Assembly (NCBI GenBank): GCA_902778625.1
Contig: CACYYM010000005.1
Coordinates: 62,001 to 126,000, forward strand
DNA length: 64,000 bases
From: an uncultured Bacteroidales bacterium
GTDB taxonomy: Bacteria; Bacteroidota; Bacteroidia; Bacteroidales; Bacteroidaceae
Direction: 5' to 3'
Part shown: positions 36,067 through 45,928 of the stretch, in pieces
How positions within the stretch are numbered: the first letter of the stretch is position 1
Layout of the letters: each line of letters starts with the position of its first letter
Position numbers and translations under genes: made by a program
The notes under the pieces: generated by a model
The model's input: only the letters and a program-made list of their open reading frames with translations
The model's database searches: none
What the model was told of the DNA's origin: nothing

Positions 36067-39000
36067 ATGAAGAAACAGATCTTTTTCCTTTTCTCACTTT
36101 TCGTGTTCCATCTCTCGTCGGCATTTGCCCTCGATGTGACTGGACTTCGTACCGAGGACTACCGCAATCCTGTCGGCATCGACAAGAGTGTTGTCCACTT
36201 CTCTTGGCAGCTCGAGAGCGAGCAGCGCGGCGTGGTGCAGACAAGCTACAACGTGCAGATTGCCACCGATGCCGCCTTCGCTGGCGTCGTGTGGACGTCC
36301 GGTAGCGTCAGCTCCGACGCAAGCGTGTTTGTCGAGGCCAACGGCTTTACGCCTGCTGCCGAGACACGCTACTACTGGCGCGTCACCGTTACGGACAACA
36401 AGGGCGAGACGGCTACCAGCACCGAGAAGGCATACTTCGAGACAGGCCTGATGACCGCAAACGGCTGGGCCGGAACGCATTGGATCAAGACCAGCACCAA
36501 CGAGGCCGGTTCCGAAAGCGAAGGTCCCATCACGGATTACGAGGTGGAGGTGAAGTTCAACATCAAGCAACTGGCAGCGGGACTCATCTTCGCCGCCTCC
36601 GACCACAGCAACTACTACATGTGGCAGGTCAACACGAACGGCAGCGTGCGCTTCCGTCCGCACCGCTGGAGCGGCGGCAACCCGTCCCTCATCTCCGAGG
36701 CTGCCATCACACGTGTCAGCGTTAAGAACAACGAACAGCACACCTTGAAGGTAGTCGTTACGAATGCAAATGTGGCAAAAACCTACATCGACAATGTGCT
36801 GATTGATTCCCGTACCGGCGACTTCACTTATGGCGACTTCGGTTTCCGCGAGGACTACGACAACGGCAACCAGCCAGAGCAAGCCTACTTCGACGACTTC
36901 ATTGTCAGGAGCGGCGACAAGGTGCTCCTCGAAGAGCACTTCGACGGCTCGTCCTGCATGTTTGCCAGCGGCACGCTGCAGGACGGACAGTTCTACGTCT
37001 CTGGCCCTGCCACCTACGCTTGGCAGCAGAAAGTGGCAAAGCCTGTTCGCTTCGATGTGGAGTATGACTTTACCCTCGTCAATGACAACGCCAGTATCTG
37101 CTTCAGCGCAACCTCCAGCGACACCTACATGATGTGGGCCATCAATACGCTCGACGTCGCTCAGCCCGTCGTGCGCCGCCACGTCTATCTGAACGGCAAC
37201 CTGACCTACAGCGATACGCCCATCACAGCTTTCAGCAAGACTGACATCCTGGGCAAGCAGCACCATGTCGTCCTCGAATGCGAGACACCATTCGTGCGTA
37301 CATATATAGATGATGTATTGGTCGACACTTATCAGGACACGCAGGGCGTGCTTGCCATCGGCGACCTCGGCGTTCGCGTCAGTGCGACAGGCAGTGAGCG
37401 CGAGAAGGCTTATTTCGATAACATAACGCAAATCGTTTATGACGAAGAGGGCAACGGCACCGTGACCTTCAGCGAAGACTTCGAAGGCGCAGGCAATGCC
37501 TTCAATGCCACCGACATCCGCGACTACGGAGGCAGCCGCCAATGCTACATGGAGGCCGCAGCAGGCAGCGCCAAGCGCCTCATGCAGCAGGACGGCAGCA
37601 TCGTCCCCGGCGTGCCCATGTTCCGCAAGACATTCGAGCTGAGCAGTGGCGTGCGTCGCGCCCGCCTCTATGTCACAGGCCTCGGCGTCTATAACGTCTT
37701 CATCAACGGCGAGCGCGTAGGTCAGACCGACGACGACGGCAATACTCTCTATGACGAACTCAAGCCCGGCGCTACGGAGATGAAGAAGACCGTCTTCTAC
37801 ACCACCCACGACGTGACGGCCCTCCTGCAAGAAGGCAAGAACGCCATCGGTGCCGAGGTGTCGAGCGGATGGTGGAACGGTGCCATCGTTCACGGCATGT
37901 ACGGTGGCAAGCCCAATGCCCTCCGCGCTCTGCTCAAAATAGAGCTGGAGGACGGCAGCACTCAGGTCATTCCCACCGACCTCACGTGGCTCAGCAACAC
38001 CAACGGCCCGCTGCGCAAGGGCGACATCTATAACGGCGAGACCTACGATGCCCGCCTTGAGAACGGTCAGTTCACGCCTGATTACGACGACAGCAACTGG
38101 TTTGGTGTGGCCGAGAGCAACGACTTCAAGGGCGAGATTCGTGCCTTCGAAGGTCCTGCCATCATGGCCGTCGAGTCGCTGCGCCGCTATCCGCAGACCA
38201 TTCAGATTTACGAGGGCACAAAGCCCAACGGCAAGACTTTCGGCGCGATTAACGTCGTGGAAGAGATTACAGAACAGAACAGCTTCAGCCTCTCCGCAGG
38301 ACAGACTGCCGTCATCGACCTCGGCCAGAACGCTTCCGGTTGGGTGAGCTTCACCGCAAAGGGCGCAAGCGGCACGAAACTACGCTTCCGCTTCGGCGAG
38401 ATGCCCAACACGACGGGCGACCGCGGTCGCGGCGACGACGGCCCCGCCGGTTCCGTCTATACCGAGAACCTGCGCTCCGCAGAGGCCACGCTCTACTATA
38501 CCCTGAAGGGCGCGACGGAGGGCGAGTCCTTCCACCCCACAACCACCTACTTCGGCTTCCGCTACATTGAGGTGACCAGCTCGGCCGACGTGGAACTCAC
38601 GAACGTCATAGGCGAGACCGTCACCAGCGCCGTCGAGGAGAAGTCTTCGTTGCGCACCAGTCACGAGGACGTCAACAAGCTCTACAGCAACGTTATGTGG
38701 GGACAGCGCTCCAACTTCGTCAGCGTGCCCACCGACTGCCCGCAGCGCGACGAACGCATGGGTTGGACGGCCGACACGCAGGTCTTCTCGCTGACCGGCC
38801 TCTATAACGGCGACACCCGCAACTTCTACAAGAAGTGGATGCGCGACATGCGCGACTCCCAGCGCTCGGACGGCGCATATCCCGTCATTGCTCCTTATCA
38901 TTGGGGCGTGGAATATGCTTCGACAGGATGGTCGGAGGCAGGCATCATCGTTCCGTGGAACGTCTATATGATGACGGGGGACAAGGCTATCCTTCGCGAC

Positions 39001-40227
39001 AACTTCGAGGCCAACGAACGCTACATGCAGTTCCTCACGACCAAGAGCGGCGACGGCTATCAGTACAACGGCTCCGACCCCATTCACGGCGACTGGGTGG
39101 CCTACGTTTCTACCGATGGCCGCTACATCAGCGTCTCCTACTACGCCTATACCGCCGACCTCATGGCCCGCACCTGCCGCGCCCTCTCGGAATCAGAAGG
39201 CGACATCTACAGTCAGAAGGCTGAGCAGTACGAGCAGCTCTTCCAGAATATCAAGACCGAGTGGCAGAGCCGTTTCCTAAGCAGCAACAAGGTGCCCACG
39301 CAAGGCACCCAGTGCGGCTACCTCATGGCGCTGCGCTACAACCTGCTGCCCGATGAGTCATCCATTACTCGCACCCGCAACTACCTGCATCGTGCCATCG
39401 CTAACAATACCTACAAACTCAATACAGGCTTCCTTGGGACTGCCATCTTGAACCAAACGCTTACCGAGAACGGCTTCATCGACGATGCCTATACCCTGCT
39501 CCTGCAGCGCAACGACCCCTCTTGGCTCTATAGCGTCGACCAAGGCGCCACAACCATCTGGGAACGCTGGAACTCCTACACGGTGGCCAAAGGTTTCGGG
39601 CCCGTCAGCATGAACTCATTCAACCACTATGCTTACGGAGTGGTGGCCGAATGGATGTTCCACCACATGGCAGGCATTGCTCCCGACGAGGCACAGCCCG
39701 GCTTCAAGCACATCCTGCTCCAGCCCTATCCCGACACACGCAGCACCCTGCGCTACGGCCAGAAACGCATCACGTTCGTCGATGCCGACTTTGCCTCCGA
39801 CTACGGTCAGATAAAGGCAGAGTGGCAATGCGACGGCACGAAGAAGATGACCTATCACATCACCATCCCCGCCAATACCTCCGCCTCATTGCGCCTGCCC
39901 ATAGAAGACGGGCTCTACATCTACGAGAGCGGCACGATAGCAGAAGAGGCAGAAGGCGTGGAGTACATCGGCACTGCTGACGGCTATGCAACCTTCGAGG
40001 TGGGCTCCGGCGAGTATCTCTTCTCTGTCAGCAACGAAAGTCCCGATGGCATCAAGGCCGTAGAAGACAGCAGACAACAGACAACAGACAACGGGCTGTT
40101 ACCCGCCTACAACCTCAGCGGCCAAATGGTCAATGGTCAGATGGTTAATGGCCAATGGTCAGTGGCGGGTGGTAAGCAGCCTCAGGGTATCGTCATCACC
40201 GGCGGCAAGAAGATTGCAGTAAAATGA
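36067..40227 (+). CDS. GH78-family alpha-L-rhamnosidase, multidomain, exported
   Basis: 1386 residues; signal peptide ends near SSAFA (about 21). A fibronectin-III-like domain (22-125) and two lectin-like modules (about 145-300 and 310-490, signature YYMWQ...RPHRW) are followed by the rhamnosidase N-domain (about 515-690) and the (alpha/alpha)6 catalytic domain (about 860-1215). The catalytic acid sits in DCPQRDERMGWTADTQ (Glu896) and the base in IWERWNS (Glu1166), both matching family GH78. The end carries the sorting-like tail (YNLSGQ...GIVITGGKKIAVK), but two heptamer repeats interrupt the linker and the tail (40065-40094 and 40123-40165). It probably releases terminal rhamnose from pectin side chains or plant glycosides. 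It overlaps the next gene by 4 nt. Confidence 0.93.
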   Translation: MKKQIFFLFSLFVFHLSSAFALDVTGLRTEDYRNPVGIDKSVVHFSWQLESEQRGVVQTSYNVQIATDAAFAGVVWTSGSVSSDASVFVEANGFTPAAETRYYWRVTVTDNKGETATSTEKAYFETGLMTANGWAGTHWIKTSTNEAGSESEGPITDYEVEVKFNIKQLAAGLIFAASDHSNYYMWQVNTNGSVRFRPHRWSGGNPSLISEAAITRVSVKNNEQHTLKVVVTNANVAKTYIDNVLIDSRTGDFTYGDFGFREDYDNGNQPEQAYFDDFIVRSGDKVLLEEHFDGSSCMFASGTLQDGQFYVSGPATYAWQQKVAKPVRFDVEYDFTLVNDNASICFSATSSDTYMMWAINTLDVAQPVVRRHVYLNGNLTYSDTPITAFSKTDILGKQHHVVLECETPFVRTYIDDVLVDTYQDTQGVLAIGDLGVRVSATGSEREKAYFDNITQIVYDEEGNGTVTFSEDFEGAGNAFNATDIRDYGGSRQCYMEAAAGSAKRLMQQDGSIVPGVPMFRKTFELSSGVRRARLYVTGLGVYNVFINGERVGQTDDDGNTLYDELKPGATEMKKTVFYTTHDVTALLQEGKNAIGAEVSSGWWNGAIVHGMYGGKPNALRALLKIELEDGSTQVIPTDLTWLSNTNGPLRKGDIYNGETYDARLENGQFTPDYDDSNWFGVAESNDFKGEIRAFEGPAIMAVESLRRYPQTIQIYEGTKPNGKTFGAINVVEEITEQNSFSLSAGQTAVIDLGQNASGWVSFTAKGASGTKLRFRFGEMPNTTGDRGRGDDGPAGSVYTENLRSAEATLYYTLKGATEGESFHPTTTYFGFRYIEVTSSADVELTNVIGETVTSAVEEKSSLRTSHEDVNKLYSNVMWGQRSNFVSVPTDCPQRDERMGWTADTQVFSLTGLYNGDTRNFYKKWMRDMRDSQRSDGAYPVIAPYHWGVEYASTGWSEAGIIVPWNVYMMTGDKAILRDNFEANERYMQFLTTKSGDGYQYNGSDPIHGDWVAYVSTDGRYISVSYYAYTADLMARTCRALSESEGDIYSQKAEQYEQLFQNIKTEWQSRFLSSNKVPTQGTQCGYLMALRYNLLPDESSITRTRNYLHRAIANNTYKLNTGFLGTAILNQTLTENGFIDDAYTLLLQRNDPSWLYSVDQGATTIWERWNSYTVAKGFGPVSMNSFNHYAYGVVAEWMFHHMAGIAPDEAQPGFKHILLQPYPDTRSTLRYGQKRITFVDADFASDYGQIKAEWQCDGTKKMTYHITIPANTSASLRLPIEDGLYIYESGTIAEEAEGVEYIGTADGYATFEVGSGEYLFSVSNESPDGIKAVEDSRQQTTDNGLLPAYNLSGQMVNGQMVNGQWSVAGGKQPQGIVITGGKKIAVK

Positions 40228-43151
40228 AGCATCAGGGAAGAAACATTCTGCGCATCTCAGTGCTGCTGTGCTGCCTGTGGTGCCAAAGTTGCCAGTCATG
40301 GGGCGAAGAAACGCCTTTGCTCGAGACAAAGGAGTTTGCCAAGCCCTCCATGTCGTGGCGCCCCATACCTCTATGGTTCTGGAACAACACGCAGGTGTCT
40401 GTCTCGCCCCTCGTTCAGCAGCTTGGGCAGATGGTTGAAACGGACGGCTATGGCGGCTGTGCCATCCTGCCTTTCGGCACAGGATTCCGTCCCGACTATC
40501 TTTCTGAAGGCTACTTCCATCTCTATGGCGAGGCAGTCAGCAAGGCCCGTGCTCTGGGCGCTCACATGTCCATCTACGACGAGTATGGCTTCCCCAGCGG
40601 AAGCATGGGCGCCATCAACGGCTCAGGCGTGACAACCTTCATGAACAATCACCCCGAGCATACCATCAAGCGACTCGACAAGACGGAGTACCGCGTGGGC
40701 AGCGGTGCCACCTTCAATCGCCAGATAGCCCTCCAAGGAAAGCTCATGTCGGTTGTGGCTTGGAACACAAACACCAAGGAGATTGTTCCGCTGCGCGACT
40801 ATTATGACGAGGAGACCGGTCAGGTGACGTGGACAGCTCCCAAGCAATCCGGTTGGCGCGTGATGGTGTGCCAGTGCGTCAAGGACGGTGACCCGAATGT
40901 CGACTATCTGTCCTCCGAAGCCGTCAGCCTGTTCATTCAGGACACGCACGAGGCTTACTACCAGCACTTTTCCGACGATTTCGGCCAGACCATCGTCTCC
41001 ACCTTCTTCGACGAGCCCACGATGTACAGGGCGCAGGGACGAATGTGGACAGGCGACTTCAACGAGCAGTTCGAGGCACGCTACGGTTTCTCGCCCGAAG
41101 CACTCTATCCAGCCCTTTGGTACGACATAGGCGACAAGACGGCCTACGCCAGGAACCTCCTTTTCAGCCTGCACTCCACGCTCTATAGCGAGGGCTTCAT
41201 GAAGACCATCAGCGACTGGGCAACAGAGCACGGCATCCTTGCCACCGGGCATCAGGATCAGGAGGAAATAGTGAACCCGACTTGTGTGTCGGGCGACCTG
41301 ATGCTTGTAGGGAAACACCTCGCAATGCCCGGCATTGACAAGATAGGTGGCGGCCGTCCGACCGAGGACTTCTACAAGGTGGTGTCCTCGTCGGCCAACA
41401 ACTGGGACAAGGCCTTCGTTATGTCCGAGACGTATGGCGCCATGGGCAACATCTCGGTCGAGACGCTCTATCAGATAGCCATCGAGCAGTACACGAAGGG
41501 CATCAACCATCTGATTCCCCATGCCGTCTGGTACAACGATGGCGACGTCACCTTCCTGCCCGAACTGTCGTGGCGCAATCCTCTCTACAACACCGAGCTG
41601 CCCCGCTTCAACGCCTTCCTTTCGCGACTGAACTATGTGCTGGCTCGCGAAGGACGCCATGTGGCAGATGTGGCTGTGCTCTATCCCATACAGACGCAAT
41701 ATGCAGGGCATTACTTCGACGGGCCGAAGGGTTACTACGAAGGCGGCGTCGATGTGCCGGGAACGGACTATCCGCAGGTGTCGCACTATCTGACCGACGA
41801 CCTCGGCATCGACTTCACCTACCTTCATCCCGAGGTTCTCGATGACCGCTGCACCGTGGCCGACGGTTTGCTCAACATGAACAACACCATCAACCATGAG
41901 CATTTCTCTGTCATCGTTCTCCCTGGCGTAAGAGTCATCTCGCTGAGCAACATGCGCAAGATTAAGGAGGCATGGGAGCAGGGCGTCAAGGTCATCTTCA
42001 CCACGCAACGCCCTCAGCAGGCCGCCGATGGCGCGGAGGGTAATGCAGAGGTGCAAAGCATCGTCGCCAGTATGCTAGATGCCACAGAGAACAAGGCATA
42101 CTTCCTGCCCTCGCCATCTGCCAGCACGTTGGCCGAGGTGATGGAGGAGTGCCTCCCGGAGCGCGACGTGCTTTTCTCGGAAGGCACGCACCCCTTCAAT
42201 TATATACATAAGGTAATAGACGGCCACGACGTCTTCTTCTTTGGCAACGTAGACGCCACTTCCGCCACAAACACTATCCGCGTGAAGACGACGGCCTCGA
42301 AGTTGACGCTGCTCGACCCACATTCGGGCAAGACGACAGACCTTTCCCAAAGCGACGGGGGAACTTTTAGCCTAACGCTGCGTCCCAGCCAGTCGGTCTT
42401 CCTTGTGGATGACGCCTTGCTCCTCAAGAACGGGACAGCCACCGACGACCCCACCGACGAGAGGCTGACGTACAGCATTGAGATGCAAGCGGAGGTCGAG
42501 CAGCTGTCGGCTGGCATTTGCTTTTCCATTACCGATGCAGGAAGCTACTACATGTGGCAGTTCAATGCCTCCGACCCGCAGCATCCCCGCCTGCGTCCCC
42601 ATCGTTGGCTTGGCGGCAGCGTCTCCCTCTTGGGAGAAGTGGACTTGCCCAGCACCGTCAGCATACAGACCGGCCATCCCTTCAAGGTAAGGCTCGAGAT
42701 AGAGGATGAGGCATACGTCAAGACCTACATCGATGGTGTCCTAGTCGATGAGCGGAGCGGTAGCTTTGCTTTCGGCAGGATTGGGTTCCGCCAGGCACAC
42801 GACGATGCTTATGGCAAGACGGAGATTGCATGGTTCGATGATGTAAGCATCAGGCTAAAGTCGGGCAGTGTGGTCTTCTCTGAAGACTTCTCTTCCTCCA
42901 ATCCCTTCTCTGACGGCAGCATCGTGTCGGGCAGGCTGAAGGTAGCCGGACAAATGTCTCGCGACATCCTCGCTTGGCTTCAAGAAACGCCCGACGGCAT
43001 CAGTGAAGTGAAAAGTGAAAAATTAAAAGTGAAAAATGAAGAGACTGCCTACAACCTCAGCGGCCAGCAAATCGTAAATCGTACATCGTCAAATCGTAAA
43101 TGGCCTCGGGGTATCATCGTCTCCGGCGGCAGGAAGATACTGATGAAATGA
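40224..43151 (+). CDS. GH106-like glycosidase (putative alpha-L-rhamnosidase), exported
   Basis: 975 residues; the start overlaps the GH78 stop (ATGA). Signal sequence with Cys at 16, 17, 20 and 23; a lipoprotein is possible. The N-terminal 600 residues resemble GH106 enzymes: PIPLWFWNN, IYDEYGFPSGSMG, VSTFFDEPTMY and ATGHQDQEE carry the conserved acidic residues. Residues about 750-910 are one lectin-like module of the kind found in the neighbouring GH78 protein (YYMWQF, RPHRW). The sorting-like tail (YNLSGQ...GIIVSGGRKILMK) is interrupted by heptamer repeats at 43002-43043 and 43069-43102. Placement beside GH78 supports a rhamnose-related substrate; the exact family call is by motif only. 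Confidence 0.72.
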   Translation: MKHQGRNILRISVLLCCLWCQSCQSWGEETPLLETKEFAKPSMSWRPIPLWFWNNTQVSVSPLVQQLGQMVETDGYGGCAILPFGTGFRPDYLSEGYFHLYGEAVSKARALGAHMSIYDEYGFPSGSMGAINGSGVTTFMNNHPEHTIKRLDKTEYRVGSGATFNRQIALQGKLMSVVAWNTNTKEIVPLRDYYDEETGQVTWTAPKQSGWRVMVCQCVKDGDPNVDYLSSEAVSLFIQDTHEAYYQHFSDDFGQTIVSTFFDEPTMYRAQGRMWTGDFNEQFEARYGFSPEALYPALWYDIGDKTAYARNLLFSLHSTLYSEGFMKTISDWATEHGILATGHQDQEEIVNPTCVSGDLMLVGKHLAMPGIDKIGGGRPTEDFYKVVSSSANNWDKAFVMSETYGAMGNISVETLYQIAIEQYTKGINHLIPHAVWYNDGDVTFLPELSWRNPLYNTELPRFNAFLSRLNYVLAREGRHVADVAVLYPIQTQYAGHYFDGPKGYYEGGVDVPGTDYPQVSHYLTDDLGIDFTYLHPEVLDDRCTVADGLLNMNNTINHEHFSVIVLPGVRVISLSNMRKIKEAWEQGVKVIFTTQRPQQAADGAEGNAEVQSIVASMLDATENKAYFLPSPSASTLAEVMEECLPERDVLFSEGTHPFNYIHKVIDGHDVFFFGNVDATSATNTIRVKTTASKLTLLDPHSGKTTDLSQSDGGTFSLTLRPSQSVFLVDDALLLKNGTATDDPTDERLTYSIEMQAEVEQLSAGICFSITDAGSYYMWQFNASDPQHPRLRPHRWLGGSVSLLGEVDLPSTVSIQTGHPFKVRLEIEDEAYVKTYIDGVLVDERSGSFAFGRIGFRQAHDDAYGKTEIAWFDDVSIRLKSGSVVFSEDFSSSNPFSDGSIVSGRLKVAGQMSRDILAWLQETPDGISEVKSEKLKVKNEETAYNLSGQQIVNRTSSNRKWPRGIIVSGGRKILMK

Positions 43152-43203
43152 ACGACACTATACATTATATATAATATAACCTTTAACATCAAACAACACA
43201 ATC

Positions 43204-45723
43204 ATGAGAAAGAGACTTTTAGTGATGCTGCTGGCTATTATGGCATGTGGCATTCGGGCGTGGAGTTACAGGTTTACTGACAACTACACCATCGAGAGTA
43301 AGTTCAAGATTAATGCCATCGGTGCAGGCATAGCCTTCCGTGCTTACGAGGGCTTCGGAGGCCAAATCTGTATGTGGCAGTTCAACGTGGGCAAAGACGG
43401 CACGAAGTCGCTGTTCCGTCCGCACGACTGGAAGGTGGGCGGCATTCTGCTTGCCGAGATCAACACAGCCGACAAGGGTGTGGCGCTGAACACCACCGAC
43501 TGGTTCGTCACCAAGATTGTCATTAGCAACGATGGTCAGCATGCCGACACGTATCTCCGCCGTGCCGACGACACCGAGTTCGTCCTCATCGACCAGCGCG
43601 ACGGCAACTTCCGCTTCGGTATGGTCGGCACACGTCAGGACCACGACGACGACGTCAACGAGTCGGCCAGCTACGACTACTTCAAGGTGACTGCCAACGA
43701 GACGGGCGACGTGCTCTACTACGAGGACTTCGAGGCCACGAACGGTGACTGGAGGAATGATCCTGTCTGGGCCGACGGCACCATCACCACCGACGGCCGC
43801 AACCTTAGCGAAGTGAAGTACTTCCCCAACAACATGTTCAAGGATGCCATCGACATGCACTACACCGTCGAGGCCGATGTGCAAATTGAGAGCGGCTATG
43901 TTTCCTTCATCTTCGGCTTGACAGAGAGCGGCAGCAACTATATGTGGCAGATTTCGCCCAACTACAGAAACGACACAGGCGTCTGCAACTACTATCACCT
44001 CGACAACGGCAACGAGTCGTGGAAGGCTCATGCAGCCGGCCCGAACTACCCCGACTTCTATCAAGACAACTTCTGGGAAAAGCGCCACGTGATGATTGAG
44101 GTGGACGGCAACGTAGTCTATACTTATATTGACGACATGCTAGAGGACACATTCGTGCAGTGCGACATGACTGACCTCGCTCTGCTGAACCCGGGCAAGG
44201 TGGGCATCCGCGTCGATGCCAGCAACCACGTGAACCATGAAGTTTATATTGATAATGTGAAACTGACGGAGTATGATGCTGACTACAACGCTACTGTTGT
44301 CATGGATGAAGGCTTCGACGGCGGCATTGCTCACTACTTCGAGATAAGCGGCAAGAACGCTACTTACGCACAGGTGGAGGATGTGGACGGCGACTACATG
44401 CTGCACATCACCTGCGACGGCACTACGGACCCGGGCGCTAAGGTTCGCCTCATCCAGACCGACGAGGCTGTCTGCATCCATAACTATGCAAATGGCATCT
44501 GCACGCTTTGCGGCGAATACGAAGAGCCTGGCTACGACACAGAGCTCAGCGCGTACACCATCGGCAATCTCGGTCAGCTGATTCGCTTCGCCATGATTGT
44601 CAACGGAGGCGAACAGGGTGCCAATGGCTCTCTGACTGCTGACATCGACATGGAGAGCAGCGAACTGTTCCAGCCCATCGGCCTGAACAACGACGGCTCA
44701 TGGCAGAGGCCCTTCCAGGGAACCTTCTACGGCAACAACCACGTCATCAGCAACCTCTACGTGAAGACTGATTGCGAGGGCGGTCTCTTCTCTCGTCTGC
44801 GCGGCGGCAAGATATACAACCTCGGCCTCGTGAACGCTTACGTCGAGAGCACTGCGGGTCTGCGTTGCGGCGCTATGGCCGGCGAACACCACGACAATGC
44901 TATCATGGAGAACTGCTATGCCCGCGGCGATATCCAGTTTGTCACTACGAACGCCCAGCAGAATGCCATGGCCGGTGAAACGGCTGGCGGTCACTTCATC
45001 AACTGCTACACCACGCTGCCTCAGCTCTCTTGCTCCTATCCTATGGGTGGTGACCAGACGAACAGCTACGAGGGTGTTACTGAAGAGCAGGGCGCCACGG
45101 GCGAGATTGCCTACAAGTTGGGCGATGCCTTCTTCCAGACCATCGGCGAGGACACATATCCCGAGCTCGACAATACGCATGGCACAGTCTATCCCATGAC
45201 GGATGCCGGCTATGCCACTATCTACAACGACGAGACGGCAGGTACGCTCTCCAGCAACGTGACTGTCTATACAGGTAAGAAGAATGGTTCATACCTCACT
45301 CTTACGGAGCAAGACAATACCATTCCTGCTCAGACGGCTGTTATCCTCAAGGGTGCTGAGGGCTTCTTCAGCTTCACGCCTGCAGCTTCTGCTTCAGCCA
45401 TCACGGGCGAGAACGACCTGCTCGGCACGGCTGCTCCCCTTACAGCCAACGGCAGCCAATATGCCCTCGCTGATTTGAACGACGAAGTAGGCTTCTATAA
45501 GGTTGCTTCCGGCACTGAAATCCCAGCTGGCAAGGCCTACATCATTTATACTGGCAGCGGTGACGTCAAAGGCTTTGTCTTCGACTTCGACGGTGCTACA
45601 GGCATAAACCTCACCCCGGCCCTCTCCGAAAGCGAAGGAGCTATCTACAACCTTGCAGGTCAGCGCCTCCAGAAAGTACAGAAGGGCATCAACATTATCA
45701 ATGGCAAAAAAGTTTTGAAATAA
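43204..45723 (+). CDS. Exported lectin-like / GLUG beta-helix protein with sorting-like tail
   Basis: 839 residues; signal peptide to about residue 20. Two lectin-like modules (about 20-175 and 180-370) share signatures with the adjacent glycosidases (CMWQFN, FRPHDW, VGTRQDHDDD). A GICTLCG motif near 435, like the one in the protein at 24602, precedes a GLUG-type beta-helix (about 450-640; DIDMESSELFQPIG, GGLFSRLRGGKIYNLGLV). A beta-rich domain (650-810) and the tail IYNLAGQRLQKVQKGINI...KKVLK follow. It is probably a non-catalytic surface glycan binder serving the rhamnosidase cluster (inference). The small peptide gene at 45723 overlaps its stop codon by one base. Confidence 0.72.
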   Translation: MRKRLLVMLLAIMACGIRAWSYRFTDNYTIESKFKINAIGAGIAFRAYEGFGGQICMWQFNVGKDGTKSLFRPHDWKVGGILLAEINTADKGVALNTTDWFVTKIVISNDGQHADTYLRRADDTEFVLIDQRDGNFRFGMVGTRQDHDDDVNESASYDYFKVTANETGDVLYYEDFEATNGDWRNDPVWADGTITTDGRNLSEVKYFPNNMFKDAIDMHYTVEADVQIESGYVSFIFGLTESGSNYMWQISPNYRNDTGVCNYYHLDNGNESWKAHAAGPNYPDFYQDNFWEKRHVMIEVDGNVVYTYIDDMLEDTFVQCDMTDLALLNPGKVGIRVDASNHVNHEVYIDNVKLTEYDADYNATVVMDEGFDGGIAHYFEISGKNATYAQVEDVDGDYMLHITCDGTTDPGAKVRLIQTDEAVCIHNYANGICTLCGEYEEPGYDTELSAYTIGNLGQLIRFAMIVNGGEQGANGSLTADIDMESSELFQPIGLNNDGSWQRPFQGTFYGNNHVISNLYVKTDCEGGLFSRLRGGKIYNLGLVNAYVESTAGLRCGAMAGEHHDNAIMENCYARGDIQFVTTNAQQNAMAGETAGGHFINCYTTLPQLSCSYPMGGDQTNSYEGVTEEQGATGEIAYKLGDAFFQTIGEDTYPELDNTHGTVYPMTDAGYATIYNDETAGTLSSNVTVYTGKKNGSYLTLTEQDNTIPAQTAVILKGAEGFFSFTPAASASAITGENDLLGTAAPLTANGSQYALADLNDEVGFYKVASGTEIPAGKAYIIYTGSGDVKGFVFDFDGATGINLTPALSESEGAIYNLAGQRLQKVQKGINIINGKKVLK

Positions 45724-45872
45724 TGAAGTACATCAAACCATCAATCGCAATCGATGAGGCTCAGGCAGCCGAGATGCTGGCCGAGAGCTTGCCCATCATC
45801 GACAAAACGGTGGACGGCAGCCAAGCCCTCACCAAGGAAGATAACGCCTGGGATATCTGGGAAGAGGAATAA
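45723..45872 (+). CDS. Small peptide, Trp/acidic-tail family, copy 3
   Basis: 49 residues. The ATG shares its A with the last base of the upstream TAA, so coupled translation is likely. It reads MKYIKPSIAIDEAQAAEM, then LAES and DGSQ, and ends LTKEDNAWDIWEEE. The DEAQA and LTKED...W..W parts match the peptide at 13771, 32 kb away, although no other gene is shared between the two sites except an upstream protein with the same sorting-like tail. No signal peptide or transmembrane segment. A strong terminator follows 16 nt later. Function unknown. Confidence 0.75.
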   Translation: MKYIKPSIAIDEAQAAEMLAESLPIIDKTVDGSQALTKEDNAWDIWEEE

Positions 45873-45888
45873 CTTCCTGCGCAAACAA

Positions 45889-45928
45889 GAAAAGGGGACA
45901 GACCAGCAAAGGTTTGCCCCCTTTTTTG
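45889..45928 (+). terminator. Intrinsic terminator after the rhamnosidase cluster
   Basis: AAAAGGGG pairs with CCCCCTTTT, with an inner GACC/GGT(T) stem and an AGCAAA loop, then a T run. Confidence 0.85.

Noticed and set aside
36094..37893. Long antisense frame (599 codons) opposite the GH78 gene
   Set aside because: Composition is His/Val/Ala-rich without domain motifs. The plus strand has a complete, well-motivated enzyme.
40623..42056. Antisense frame of 477 codons opposite the GH106-like gene
   Set aside because: No recognisable motif. The opposite strand carries the conserved acidic motifs.
11273..45723. Proof of a type IX secretion system
   Set aside because: The tails resemble sorting signals, but no Por/Gld components are in the window, so only a 'sorting-like' label is used.
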